Counted from the stretch's first letter, positions 35,601 to 46,919 are shown. The stretch: 64,000 bases of DNA from Anthoceros angustus (GCA_010909165.1 VJWM01000025.1:2914001-2978000), one strand, 5' to 3'. The notes: generated from the letters alone by a model not told the origin. Numbers and translations: made by a program.

Positions 35601-36671
35601 AAAGCCTGTGGCAGTGTGGGAGCCTTACATGAGGGCAAGCAGATCCATGCTCACATTGTGGATAAGGGTCTGGGGCAGGACTTGGTTGTTGGTAATACTC
35701 TGGTGGACATGTATGCAAAATGTGGGAGCCTAAATGAAGCGCACAGGGTTTTCACAGAAATGCCAATTAGGGGTGTTGTGACATGGAATGCACTCATCAA
35801 TGGTTATGGCCAGCATAATGACTCTGCAATGGCCATTCAGTGTTTCAAGGAAATGCAGGAGGAGGGAGTGGTGCCTGATGCTGCAACATTCACTGCTCTT
35901 CTGGTTGGTTGCAGTCTCGCAGGATTGGTAAATGAGGGTAAGCAGTACTTCAACATGATGGTGGAGAAGTATTCCATCCCACCTGGAGTGGAACATTATA
36001 CATGTATAGTGGACCTCCTTGGCCGGTCGGGGCACTTGGAGGAGGCAGAAAATGTGTTGCTTAATATGCCTCTAGAACCAGACAGCGTTGGGTGGATGTC
36101 ACTGCTCAGTGCTTGTAAAACGCACGGGAACGTGGAGCTTGGAAAGCGCTGCTTTGATCAGCTGGTTCGGATGGATCCTCACCATGCGGCTGCTTATGTG
36201 CTGATGTCAAATACATATGCAAGTGCTGGAAGGTGGAGGGATGTACAGCATGTAGAATCTCTGAGAGAGAGAGCAGGGGCTCAGAAGAAGCTTGCAACAG
36301 CTTTTATTGAAGTGAACAGTACAGTGCATCAGTTCACAGTGGGGGCCGACAGGGCTGATACTTCCGCGAAGCTGCAGAGTCTAAATGCAAGGGCGAAGGA
36401 GGACACAGATTTGGGTTTGGAATCACTGTCTGACAAGGAGAGGGAGGATGCTCTTTGTGGGCATGCAGAGAAGTTGGCATTGGCCTTTGGTCTCCTCAAC
36501 ACGCCTGAAGGCACAACACTGCTAGTGGTTAAGAATCTTAGAATGTGTCATCATTGCCACAGCGGCACTAAAATCATTTCCAGCGTCGAAAAGCGAGAGA
36601 TAATTGTCAGAGATGCACATCGAGTTCATCATTTCCGAGGTGGGGTGTGTTCATGTGGAGAGGATCGCTGA
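32642..36671 (+). CDS. PPR (PLS-DYW-like) protein with N-terminal OSB-type PDF motif
   Basis: This is a predicted organellar RNA-binding, possibly C-to-U editing, factor. Four exons join in phase: 32642-32792, 32883-32962, 33073-33254 and 33341-36671, giving 1247 residues. Residues 1-50 are Arg/Ser/Cys-rich without acids at the start, as in a targeting peptide. Residues about 52-105 carry WENFLADPSRWVDIRSNK, then LKYADSGHSTPREGLWLG and a WV. This matches the PDF motif of organellar single-stranded DNA-binding proteins (OSB). No OB fold precedes it. About eight PLS triplets follow, highly regular (MYAKCGSLEDAR recurs about every 100 residues). The tail keeps the DYW-type deaminase ligands (CGHAEKLALAFG; MCHHCH) and HRVHHFRGGVCSCG, but ends in EDR, not DYW, and the region before HAE is short. 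The small 5' exons rest on splice logic alone. Confidence 0.8.
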
Positions 36672-37124
36672 AGGTACTCAGGAAGATGGCACCATCACAC
36701 ACATGCCAGGGTCTGCGCAGATCAAGCATGGCATTATTTCCAATGTCGGCAGATGGATCGAGGGCTGACCGATCTCTGGACTTTGAACTTGTACACCAAT
36801 TCATATGTCTGTGTCGTCTGTTTGTTACATCTGGTGTCACTTGTGGAATCTTCGAAGGCCTTGCAGTGGAGAGATGTATTGCTTATTCACTGGAACTGGA
36901 AAACCTCAAACTGTAAATACACAGTTCGGCCTAGGAGCTCTCTCCGTGGACCTCCGTGAGTGCTTTGGAAGTAACGAACGAAGATTCTCCAAGTTAGGTC
37001 GCTGTTACTGATCATGAACCGAGGAACAGCATCTTGTGATACCTCATCTCTAAGCTCTGGGTGGAGCTTGGTTGACGTCTAGCACATAGCATATGCTGCC
37101 CGTAATGAAAGACTACATCACCTC
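36672..37124. other. Convergent spacer between two PPR genes
   Basis: The two PPR genes face tail to tail with about 450 bases between stop codons. The stretch should hold both 3' untranslated regions. I see no other feature. Confidence 0.5.
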
Positions 37125-39023
37125 TCACTTCTTTTTAACGGTTACTACGTGTTCCCATTGTCCATCAAGAGAAGCAGTCTGCTCCTTCTTAACAGTTGCT
37201 ATGTGTTCCCACTTTTCAAGACCTGTAGCACTCGGCTTCTTCTTAACAGTAGCTATGTGTTCCCACTTTTCAGGCCCAGCACCAGCCACCTTCTTCTGGG
37301 CAGTTGCTACGAGGTCCCGCGTTTCAAGATCAGCAGCAGTCACGGCCTTCTTCACAGTTGCAATGTGTTCCCAATCACCAGGCACAGGGGCAGCTATTCT
37401 GTTTGATTGAGTCTGTTCGGCTTCTTTGGTCTCGTTCCCAAACCCACATCTTTTGTACATCAGCAGTACTGCCGTATCCAAGTCAGAATCTGGCTCCACC
37501 AGTATGTCTGCAGCCTGAGATTGAAGCCATTTGCCAACCTCTACCGCTGCTGGTACCGTACAAGCTTCTAGCAGTTTGATGAATGTGGTCTGTGTTGGTG
37601 TGTGTCCATCTTGTAGCATCCGAGGGAAGAGCTCATACGTTTCACCATACTCTCCGTTCAAAATATATCCTGCAATCAGCATGCTCCATGTAACGACATT
37701 CTTGCGGGGCAGGCTGTCAAAGATCTGACGGGCTTGTTTCATATTCCCAAAGCTTGCATACATGTGAACTAGATTGGTGCCAACACTTACATCAGTTTCG
37801 AGTCCTAACTTTCTAACAGTAGCATGGATCTGTGTGCCCTCAACAACAGCTGCATCTTTCGCGCATGCAATCATTACTGCGCCGTAAGAAGATCGATTTG
37901 GGCGGACTCCTTCGAGCTGCATCTGCTGGAAGAGCTCACGAGCCTCCTTGCACAAGCCATACTGAGTGCAACCTGCGATCATAGCTGTCCAGGAGATGAC
38001 ATCTCGTGTCGACAGCTTCCTGAACACGATGTGGGCATCAAGTATGGCTCCACATCTAAGATACATGCACTGGACTGCAGTTCCAACGATAACATCCGAA
38101 TGAAATCCTCTTTGTACAACATCTCTGTGAATCAGCTTGCCGTGATTCAAATGCCCCGCATCAGTGCATGCATTGAGAACACACACATATGTGATCTTGC
38201 TTGGTTTCACACCTTCACTCTGCAACTTCCGATACAGTGTGAAGGCCTCCAAAGTATGCCCATTACTGGCATAGCCAGCGATCATCGCATTCCATGACAC
38301 CACGTCCCTCCTCAGCATGCTGTCAAATACCTGGCGTGCTGCCTCTACGTTCTGACATTTAGAATACATGTCAATCAGGGAATTCTGCACAAACTGGTTT
38401 AGATTAAGCCCCTCATCACGGATGAGCCTGTGAACTCGCTCACCATCCTCTAGACTTCTCAACTTTGCACAGGCGCTAAGCACAGAAACAAGGAGCTGAC
38501 CAGATGGCTTCACATCAAAGTCCTGCATGTGGAAGAACAAGTTCAACCCTTCTCTACCTTGATCGTTTAGCACATAACCTGTTATCATTACAGTCCAAGA
38601 AAACAAATTACGCCTTTCCATACTATCGAATTCCCTTCGAGCACTCTCTGTCTGGTTGCAGGATGTATACATGCGGATGAGATTGTTCCTGAAATATTTG
38701 TTAGCATACAGATTGTGTTTGATCAACAACGTGCGTATCCTCTCGCCCTCCTTGAATGCTTTCCTTTTTATACAGGTTTGCAGGAGTAGACCCATCGTCT
38801 CGCTATCAACCTGTAGGTCATGCTCATCTATTAGGTTCAGTGCCGAAGCCAGCCTACCCTGGTAACAGAGTTTCCGGACATCGAGGGCAACCTCCCTTGA
38901 AATCTCTGTGGGTGCAAGCCCACCTATCAGCTCAGGAGCCGACACATTCTCCACCTCATGCAAAACTTCTGAGGCCAGTGCTGCCCGAGCAGCAAATGCA
39001 TTTGAGCCGATACCCTGCATCAT
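37125..39023 (-). CDS. PLS-type PPR protein with C-terminal WEHIATVKK repeats
   Basis: This is a predicted organellar RNA-binding protein. It is a single exon from the tandem Met pair at 39023/39020 (MMQGIGSNAFAARAA), giving 632 residues. In-frame open sequence continues upstream without ATG, so a 5' exon is possible. From about residue 90 it has PLS PPR motifs such as NNLIRMYTSCNQTESARREF, NSLIDMYSKCQNVEAARQVF and DVVSWNAMIAGYASNGHTLE. The array ends near residue 510. In place of E and DYW domains, the last 90 residues contain five copies of a W-E-H-I-A-T-V-K-K-like element about 20 residues apart: GDWEHIATVKK, RDLVATAQKK (degenerate), EKWEHIATVKK twice and GQWEHVVTVKK at the end. I know of no PPR family with this tail. 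Confidence 0.85.
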   Translation of the reverse strand: MMQGIGSNAFAARAALASEVLHEVENVSAPELIGGLAPTEISREVALDVRKLCYQGRLASALNLIDEHDLQVDSETMGLLLQTCIKRKAFKEGERIRTLLIKHNLYANKYFRNNLIRMYTSCNQTESARREFDSMERRNLFSWTVMITGYVLNDQGREGLNLFFHMQDFDVKPSGQLLVSVLSACAKLRSLEDGERVHRLIRDEGLNLNQFVQNSLIDMYSKCQNVEAARQVFDSMLRRDVVSWNAMIAGYASNGHTLEAFTLYRKLQSEGVKPSKITYVCVLNACTDAGHLNHGKLIHRDVVQRGFHSDVIVGTAVQCMYLRCGAILDAHIVFRKLSTRDVISWTAMIAGCTQYGLCKEARELFQQMQLEGVRPNRSSYGAVMIACAKDAAVVEGTQIHATVRKLGLETDVSVGTNLVHMYASFGNMKQARQIFDSLPRKNVVTWSMLIAGYILNGEYGETYELFPRMLQDGHTPTQTTFIKLLEACTVPAAVEVGKWLQSQAADILVEPDSDLDTAVLLMYKRCGFGNETKEAEQTQSNRIAAPVPGDWEHIATVKKAVTAADLETRDLVATAQKKVAGAGPEKWEHIATVKKKPSATGLEKWEHIATVKKEQTASLDGQWEHVVTVKKK

Positions 39024-40018
39024 GGGGCCCCTTGCATCCACAACCTGAAGCCTGCCACATCTGGCAAATCGCAAACGTTAACCAGGATGTAACAAATCCC
39101 AATTCCCAGAAACGGTTCAAGCCAAAAGACATACCTTTCACTCAAGGCACCTTGAACTCTGCACAAGGCATTGTTGCAGGACGCATGATGCTGCCCAGAA
39201 ACCCAGGCTCCAGACTGGATAAACACAAGCCCACGGTCACATTCTTGAGTTCCAACATAACCCCGCATTCTGCCAGTTTCAGGATCATAAAGTTCATGTT
39301 TCATACCGTTCCCCTATTTCTGCAGGTCCACACAAGTTGCTGCAACCCATCCCCCCGCTTCTTCCTAGCAGCTTCAGTATCCAGAAAGGCCAACCCAGTC
39401 CAGTCTCTAGCTAGCTGCGATAGCCGCCAACACTGGATTAACATCACAAGTAGAACCGACATGTAGGGACGATAAAAACTCTCCAATAATCCAGAAGAAT
39501 GGTGCCCAGACCGTACCATTACGCAGTCCATGATGCAAGACGGAGAAGCTTGAACCTTCAGTTGGCGGTTGGACCATGGTATGGTCTGGTGAGATGAAGC
39601 ACGTTGCGATATTTGGAAATGGGCCCGGCAATGTGATTGTCCCCCAGCCCCAAGCATGGCCGGATATGGCGTCCGGCACAAATGCTCGAGCTCGACTAGT
39701 AAGCGCTAGCCGAAATCCAGTCGTTGGTCGATCAAACAAAACAGAAAAATTCGTAAAATTCGTAAACGACTCACCGATTTGGTGCTTTGGTGCATAATCC
39801 AGTGTGGCACCCCATCTGAGTACGCCTTTCGGATAGACCTATTCTGCAATCAACCTGCTGTCAAATAGAAAAGGAGAGTCTCCAAAATCGTCAATGTCCC
39901 GAGCTAATTGCAGGATGAAAACTACTTGCTCTGTCATGGTGGGTTTGCCAGCGACACCTTATGTGCTCTGCTGGTCAAGCGGGGCATTCGACCATTTTCA
40001 CTTTTGCAATCCGCAAGA
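39024..40018. other. Intergenic, no gene recognised
   Basis: About 1 kb separates the PPR start from the aminotransferase stop. It contains minus-strand open frames without motifs. A 5' exon of the PPR gene could be hidden here, but I could not define one. Confidence 0.4.
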
Positions 40019-42345
40019 CTATGCCCTGAAATGTATTAAGCTGGGGTTGATTTCCGGAGGTGCGGGTCTCTCAGGAGGATACTCTTCCAGGGATTTCGAC
40101 AGGTTCATTGCATCCTCCAAGTATGCTGTGTACTTCCTGCTGGCACTCATCTCCTGCTCCAGCTCCACGTAAATGCTGTGAGTTTCGTTGCCATGGAGTG
40201 GTAAGGATCCTGATTCCTCAGCCCAGATTTCTTCCAGAAACTTGCAACTGGTGTTGTATTCCCCTGATGTGGAAGAGGCAATGGGTAGGGGCATGATGAG
40301 GTTATTCAAACAAGAGTGCTTCAAGGTCCACTCTCCAGTATACCAGTCGAAGTCGTACAAGGGCAGAAATCTCTGACCCTGGTCAGCTACGAATTCTATG
40401 GCCGACAGAATGAAGTGGAACTCATCGTTGGTGATGAAGTAGCCGAAGCTGAGCCTTGCCCACCCAGGCTTCACACCGATGTGGCCCTGCGGAATTTAGC
40501 CACATCCCATTATTAGCCGGGTACTGTTGGGTGGTTACAAAACATAGCAAAACATAGCAGATTCTTGTACCACCCACCTTCCGAATAGCTTCCCGAAACG
40601 CCAAGGATTGGTCGTCGTCGATGTTCAATAGGTAGTGACCGTAAGGTGCTGCACAGGCACACCCAGCTCTCGCTTGTATCCCAAATAAATCATTCAATAG
40701 CCTAACAACAAATCGGCAGTGTAAAGGTCTCCCTATTCTGCTCTCCACGATGTCGTCAGAGCAGATCTCCAGCTCTCTCGAGTACACGAGAAACGACAAA
40801 ATGGCACATCGTTTCACTTCGGTGTTGCCAAGTATGTGAATATAGGGATTCTTCTCCAGCCTCCTGATCGCAGTTGTGATGAAATAGTGTTCTCTTTCTT
40901 CAATAAGCCCATGACCCATGAGCTCTTTCACCCAGAAAGCTAGAGCTGCTCTCACTTTTTGCAGTATGGGAGGTGTACCAGCGTCCTCTCGCTGCTCGAT
41001 ATCTTTGGCATAAATAGTGTCCTGCAGAAAAGGGGCCAATCAGGTTGACAAAACAATGATCAATGCCCATGCAGTGCATGTGTCTCAGGAGAGTGACCAG
41101 AGACCACTTCAAACAATGCACCTGTAGCCTCACCTTGATGTGCATGTTGACGTAATCTACGGTTCCACCTCCAGAAGTTGATGGAGGAGAGTCTTTCAGC
41201 AGGTACAGATCCTTTGTCATGACCAGAATTCCAGGGGATCCAGGGCCACCCAAAAACTTGTGAGGGCTCAGAACCACCGCATCATACCCATCCAGCTGCC
41301 CAGCACGCATGTCGATTCTGACATATGGGCCACTGCAAAGTGTACAAGGCGTTATTAGACCCGCAAGAAAGTGCTCCACATGAAAAAAATCCTGCACTGC
41401 TGCCGATGAGTTTTAATAGAGGTGTTGAAAGGCATGCCTGGCTGCAAAGTCGAAGCAGGCAAAGGCACCGTGCTCGTGTAGAATGCAGGCTATGGCACGG
41501 GTGTCAGTTACCAGCCCAGTCACGTTACTGGCAGCAGAAAAGGATCCTAGCTTGGGCCTGCTTCGATATTTTGGATCCTCGAGAGCTGCTCTCAACTTCC
41601 TCACATCCAGGCCACTGCCATCATCATTCATAGGTATCTCTATAACCTGCACGTCACGCAACAGAGTTTTGTTCATCCCATCGATTTTCTGGCTGCAGAT
41701 GGCAAGCGTTGGTGAAATCATCATACCTCAGCCAAACTCTCGCGCCAAGAAAGTAGATTAGAGTGGTGTTCATATGGTCCGACAAACACCACCCACTTTT
41801 CAGCATCACCCAGCATTTCCCCAACTCTTGGACTGAGAATTGACGGCACCCATACTCCTAAGCATTCCTGAAGCCTTTTCAAAGCTGCTGTGGTCCCACT
41901 TCCACAGTAAAATATAGCTTCATCCCGTGTGGCCCCAAGGCAATGCTTAATGAAGTCGCTTGCCTCATGGGCAGCATAGGTCATGGCTTTCCCCACATGA
42001 CTGTCTTCTGTGTGGGTATTGCCTGCGAGAGCAGAGATTGCAAGCAACAAAGTTATTGGCCTCTTTCGCCGATGCACCAGAAAATACTCAAATTTCCAGC
42101 AAACAAAGGCTTCAAGTAGACGCACCATAGAAAGGAAGCAAGGTCTGCGCTATGAAATTCTCCACGTGGAGAAGGGGCTGGCCCGATGCTGTGTGATCCG
42201 CATAGGTGAGCAGCCGTGTGGTCCCAAACGGCGTCCGAAACTCTGTAGCTCGTCCTGGAATTTGAGACCTTATCCAAGCACATATAGCTGCCTCGCTTGG
42301 TTTCACATTCTTCCAGATAGGTGGCAGCAACTCATCATCACTTTC
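40019..42345 (-). CDS. Class V aminotransferase (PLP enzyme, cysteine-desulfurase-like), 5' end fused or undefined
   Basis: This is a pyridoxal-phosphate enzyme of the class V aminotransferase/SufS-like fold. Its substrate is unknown. Exons in phase are: about 42345 down to 42126, then 41727-42022, 41438-41646, 41134-41332, 40578-41021 and 40019-40486. Motifs seen are TYADHTASGQPLLHVENFIA, NTHTEDSHVGKAMT, CGSGTTAALKRL (phosphate site), GPYEHHSNLLSWRE (ring-stacking His), ACFDFAASGPYVRIDM, VLSPHKFLGGPGSPGIL (PLP lysine) and AGCACAAPYGHY (Cys-containing loop). The exon at 41438 ends with a GC donor (CAG/GCATGC). No Met lies at the N-terminus. The open frame continues upstream, without a stop, into the ABCG transporter. 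Just before 42345, a second frame (42340 to about 42490) also looks coding, which suggests a one-base indel. Confidence 0.85.
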
Positions 42346-45300
42346 CAGAGTCAGCTTGAGAGGCAACACTGAATCGCTTCTCGATGCTCTCCTTGTCAAC
42401 CACCTCCCTTTCCAGCTGGTGAAGGTTTGATGCTGAGACCTTGGAAAGACTTTGCAACCTCTTCGTCTTGCTGAGATGAACGTCAGAGCTGGTCTCAAGT
42501 TCTCACTCACCCTGATCGTGATGTAGAACAGGGCACGGTAAAGAAAAACTTGCATAAACACAATACCCAGGTTCATCCATTTTCCTCGGCTATCAGGCAC
42601 TTGGAAATCCCTGTACACAATCTCTTCCCCGCTGATCAACTGCTGGTTCAGTGGATAACCTTTGGGCTTGAACGTCAGCCCCAGAAAGTCGTTCTCGTAT
42701 AATCCCTGCACACATAGCACACTCGGTCACACACATTTCATGACAATAACAAACAACTGCTGCGATCTCTCAGTCCTGACCTGAAATCCGTAGGTGTGAA
42801 ATGCAATGTATGACATAGGATACCGCCAGATTGGTTTTGGCAGATCCCAAGGGAGCCGGAAAAAGCCTCCAGTAAGCATAAAGAAACCCTGCAATACACA
42901 AGGGTGTCATGCACATATGCAGAATCAGAATGAGAGGGATTTTTTCAAGGTGTCTCGAGTCTCGAGGGATATGTCTCGAGTCCGTCAAGATGTTCCGTCT
43001 GCTAAGGGGTTGAGTGGCAGACCTGAATTCCAGCTCCTATGATGATCCCCATAAGGAAGTTTGGTATGACTGCCGAGATGGCCATCATCATGCCCTCCAC
43101 AGCAGATGTAGTTGCAAAGATCACGAGGACGAAGTAAGAGAAGTGAATCATGCCTGGATGCAGGCCTACCAGGAAGTACATGGCCGCTCCAGAAACAGAG
43201 GCAATAAGTAACAGAAACGGCAAAGAAGATAGGGTGTTGCTGATCACAAAAGCTCCAACTCCATAGTGCCCGTTGAGCCGCTCTCGAGAGAACACCTGTA
43301 ACTCCCCCACATCAGCATTTTTCTTAACATGAAGAAACGTGAATTGGAACTTCACTTGCCTTCATCTCTTCTACGAACGAAGGGAAGCCACCAATTGCCA
43401 TGAAGGTAAGGAATGCAATCACGAATGACAAGCTTGAAGCTCTTGCCTGCATGACGCACCATCATGTGTCGGACGAAAGAGAAAATCTAGATCGATCAGC
43501 AGACTTGAGAGACGAATTCATGGATACCTGAATGGCATCGTAGTCGGTGCCAACATCATAGTATATAGTTCCAATGGCAAGGCACAGTGCAACATACATC
43601 AAAAGACGAAGCCAGTAATAGCCTAGGTCTCTTGACATGTTTCTGAAGGACCTGCTAGTGAGTGTGTAGCACTGCATCAAGGTGCTTGCTTTAGTTCCAG
43701 CTGACTCCCACATGGCCCCATTCTGCAACACAAGGTTCCAAGTGTGAACACTGAGCTCCTGCACTCGAAGTAGCACAGATCTCAAATTTAAAGTCTGACA
43801 CTGTCCTTGAACTTCCACATAAAACAATACCGACCATCTCAGAGATTTGCCGGGCCTTCTCGTCAGCAACCTTGGAGTAGGAGGACCTGTTGTAATTGGC
43901 CACAAGAATTTCCGTGCGTTGGGACGTGGAAATGACACGTAGGGGTTCAGCTTGCTCAAGATCAAGGTCCTGGTTCCCTCCAGCACCATCCTGCGATCAT
44001 TTCACCCAACATTCCTAAGACTCCGAAAGAGCTGGGTACTTCAGCCAGCTGGCCGCAGGAAACAATCTGATCACCTTCTGGAATTGGGCACTCGTTGGAA
44101 GAGCTGCCGTAACATCGTCAAAGTCCGAGTTGATTGCACGAAGAAAATGATCAGCAGGATTCCGCCATGGCGGGCAAGGTAATCCCACGTCCTCGAAATG
44201 CTGCTCAAGATTGTAACAAGACACAGGCCAGCCAGAAGGAGGCCTTCAATATGTGCAATGGCATATGGTGGGATGCTCTTGGACCGGTCGTGAAACCTTT
44301 ACCTGGTGAGCTTCCGCAGCTGAACCAAAGTACACAGTCTTCCCTCCAGAGATGAGCAAAAGGATGTCGAAGAGTTCAAACACCTCACTGCAGGGCTGGT
44401 GAATGGAGGTGATGACGGTGCGGCCATCTCGAGCCAGATTCTTCAACGCGGTTGTCACAAAGAAGGCTGCAGCACTGAAAGTCTTAAAGCATTCAACACA
44501 TGCCGGCTCCATTCTCAATTGAAATCCAGCACTCCTAGTTCAACGTGCTCCTCAAATCATCCCAAACCCATGGAATCCGATGGAGTGCAATTTAATGCAA
44601 TCTCGCGACGTGTACAGTAAATACCTGTCCAAACCACTGGTGGGCTCGTCCAGAAGCAGCAATCGAGGCCTGGTGAGGAGCTCCAGAGCAATTGTGACTC
44701 GTCTCCGTTCACCACCGCTCAGGCCTTTCAAATGCCAGTTGCCCACAGCGGTGTGGACAACATCACGCAGCCCCATGTCGTTGATTGCGCTGTCAACAAT
44801 TCCCATCTTTTCATTCCTTGACATACTATCCGGAAGCCGGCAGAACGCACTCAACGTCAGCGTCTCCAACACGGTTAGCGTTCCCAACAAGGTGTCATCC
44901 TGTGGCACATAAGCCTGCAGTAACACACAATCTCCACATTCTGAGACCTCAATTCGGCATCACGGGACATGTGATGATGTGACGTCATCCGAATCCGAAT
45001 GTTCTGTTGTCCCTCAAATCAATGAGTAAAACATTCTGTTCTACAATCGAGATTACATGATCGATCGACCACTTCCGAATCAGAACACCTTACCGCAATA
45101 CCATAAGCAAGTCTGTGTCTCTTGCCATTCAGGAAAACTTCTCCCGTCTGTCTCGCATTCTTGGACAGTCTCCCTACACAGGTCCAAGCAAATTGAAGCT
45201 GTGCAGTCAGTGACCAACTTCCTTGTCATCAGTCCTTAGTACATGGCCTACAATAAGTAATTTCTTCTTCTTTCTTCTTTGTCTGCATGATTCCCCACTT

Positions 45301-45527
45301 CAACTGTATGAATCAATAGACTCACCGGCCAGAGTGTCCAGAAGAGTGGATTTTCCGGAGCCCGAAGGCCCCATAACAGCAGTGATGGTGCCAGGTTCAG
45401 CATAGCCTGTGAGGCCATCGATCAGAGTGTTTATGCTACTCCTCCAAGACACCGTGACTGAAAGATTGGACCAAGCCAAGTAGGCACCCACTTCAAGTTC
45501 CTTCCCTGGCCTTGAGGTGAGCTCCAT
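42338..45527 (-). CDS. ABCG half-size transporter (WBC11-like)
   Basis: This plasma-membrane ABC exporter is of the white-brown type, whose plant relatives export cuticular lipids. Substrate here is inferred only by type. Exons in phase are: 45326-45527, 45094-45173, 44625-44914, 44303-44474, 44075-44200, 43835-43969, 43528-43722, 43360-43446, 43023-43295, 42781-42888 and 42705 downward. The nucleotide-binding domain shows [16 protein letters not shown] (Walker A), [16 protein letters not shown] (signature), [12 protein letters not shown] (Walker B) and ITSIHQP. The membrane domain shows [37 protein letters not shown] and [14 protein letters not shown]. The exon ending at 43360 uses a GC donor (AAG/GCAAGT). 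The exon ending at 43835 needs a weak GTCGGT donor to stay in frame. The C-terminal end is unclear: the transporter frame runs on into the aminotransferase, whereas another frame stops at 42338-42340. Confidence 0.88.
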
Positions 45528-46460
45528 CAATTTCCCCACCACCAGCAAGTCCTCCGCGAAGGTCCGATGTGGATCCGGGTGGAGATAAATGTAACCGGAC
45601 GCGGCCCATAAAGCGCAAAGTCTTTTTTAGCGAATTCGGAGACAATAAAGCGCAAAGTCGGTGACGGAGGGACAAACAAGATACATGGCTGCAACAAATG
45701 GCTTGCTCTTTAAACCTCAACCACACTTTTTATCAGAATAATTACTGTGGGCCCTTTTTCTTCACAGTTCTCTAGAATCCATCTGAGTTTTCACTTTGAA
45801 TGTTTATTATCAATTTTTATTTAAACCAGAAAACTAACGCATTATAAATAATCCTGAAGATGTGATCAAATTAAGTTCATACAAGCTTCACAAGTCTCGT
45901 TCAAAATTGATGCGCAGTGCTGATAAGGTACACGTCTTTGTTACAATAGTACAATTTTTTAAAGTTTTAGATACTTTTCACATGCATATTACATGAGCCT
46001 CCCATCACTATCCCATAAAATATTTTAATATAGTATATTAATAACTGAATACCATAAGGTTAAAGATTATTATTGAGGGATTCCTAGTACCTACCAATAT
46101 ACGACATTGGAAGATTCCAAGTTGTATATGGTATATTTTATAGTTATATTATATGTATATATGTTTTTGGAGAAATCCAAAAATTCTTTGTTCACATTAA
46201 CTATGAATGATTTGTCCCTGTTCACATTAACTACTTCTTGAAAACAGAATACAAGGTCAGTACAAGAGTAAGATATTTTTTATTCTATCATCTCGTTTGA
46301 TTTGACCATAGACATGAAAACTTATTGTTTTATGAAATTTTAAGAAATAAATATTTTTCATATGAGTTTCTTTTGATTGGTAGTCTAGGGAAAACTTGTT
46401 GTCCTTATAAAGTTCAACTATGTACCTATACCTAGCTTGACACAATGTTGGACGACGGTT

Positions 46461-46578
46461 AGGTCTTACTTAGTTTGAATATTTTTCTTTCATTATCTTG
46501 CATTGCACATTGTCTTTTTAGGTCTTACTTAGTTTGAGTATTATTCTTTTATTATCTTGCATCGGACGTGATCTTGTT
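46461..46578. repeat. Two-copy tandem repeat, 59-base unit
   Basis: AGGTCTTACTTAGTTTGA begins at 46461 and again at 46520. The rest of the unit, ending in CATTATCTTGCAT-like sequence, is also repeated with some mismatches. Confidence 0.85.
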
Positions 46579-46803
46579 CTATTTTTCAATATCATATCTA
46601 CTGGTTAATCACTAAACTATATCTAGGGTGAGAGCTTGCTAGGGCCTGTGCTCATTCCTTTCCCATAGCTAGCACCATTTCCTTCCAAGGAGGGCAAGAA
46701 CTCGTGATTAACTACTTATTCACCTATGTTTAAACTATCGTTAAATATATGTCATTTAGATAGGATGACTAACATATTCATTCAACTAGCATATAGTTAA
46801 CAG

Positions 46804-46919
46804 TATATGCTAGTCATCCTTGCCAAGATCACCACAAAGTTTCTGCATAGTAAATTGCAACTATATGCTAGTCATCCTTGCCAAGATCACCACAAAGTTT
46901 CTGCATAGTAAATTGCAAC
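46804..46919. repeat. Two-copy tandem repeat, 58-base unit, nearly identical
   Basis: The unit starting TATATGCTAGTCATCCTTG occurs at 46804 and again at 46862, essentially without differences, which implies recent duplication. A related core (CATCCTTG-CAAGATCAC) recurs singly near 47030 and 47085. Confidence 0.95.
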
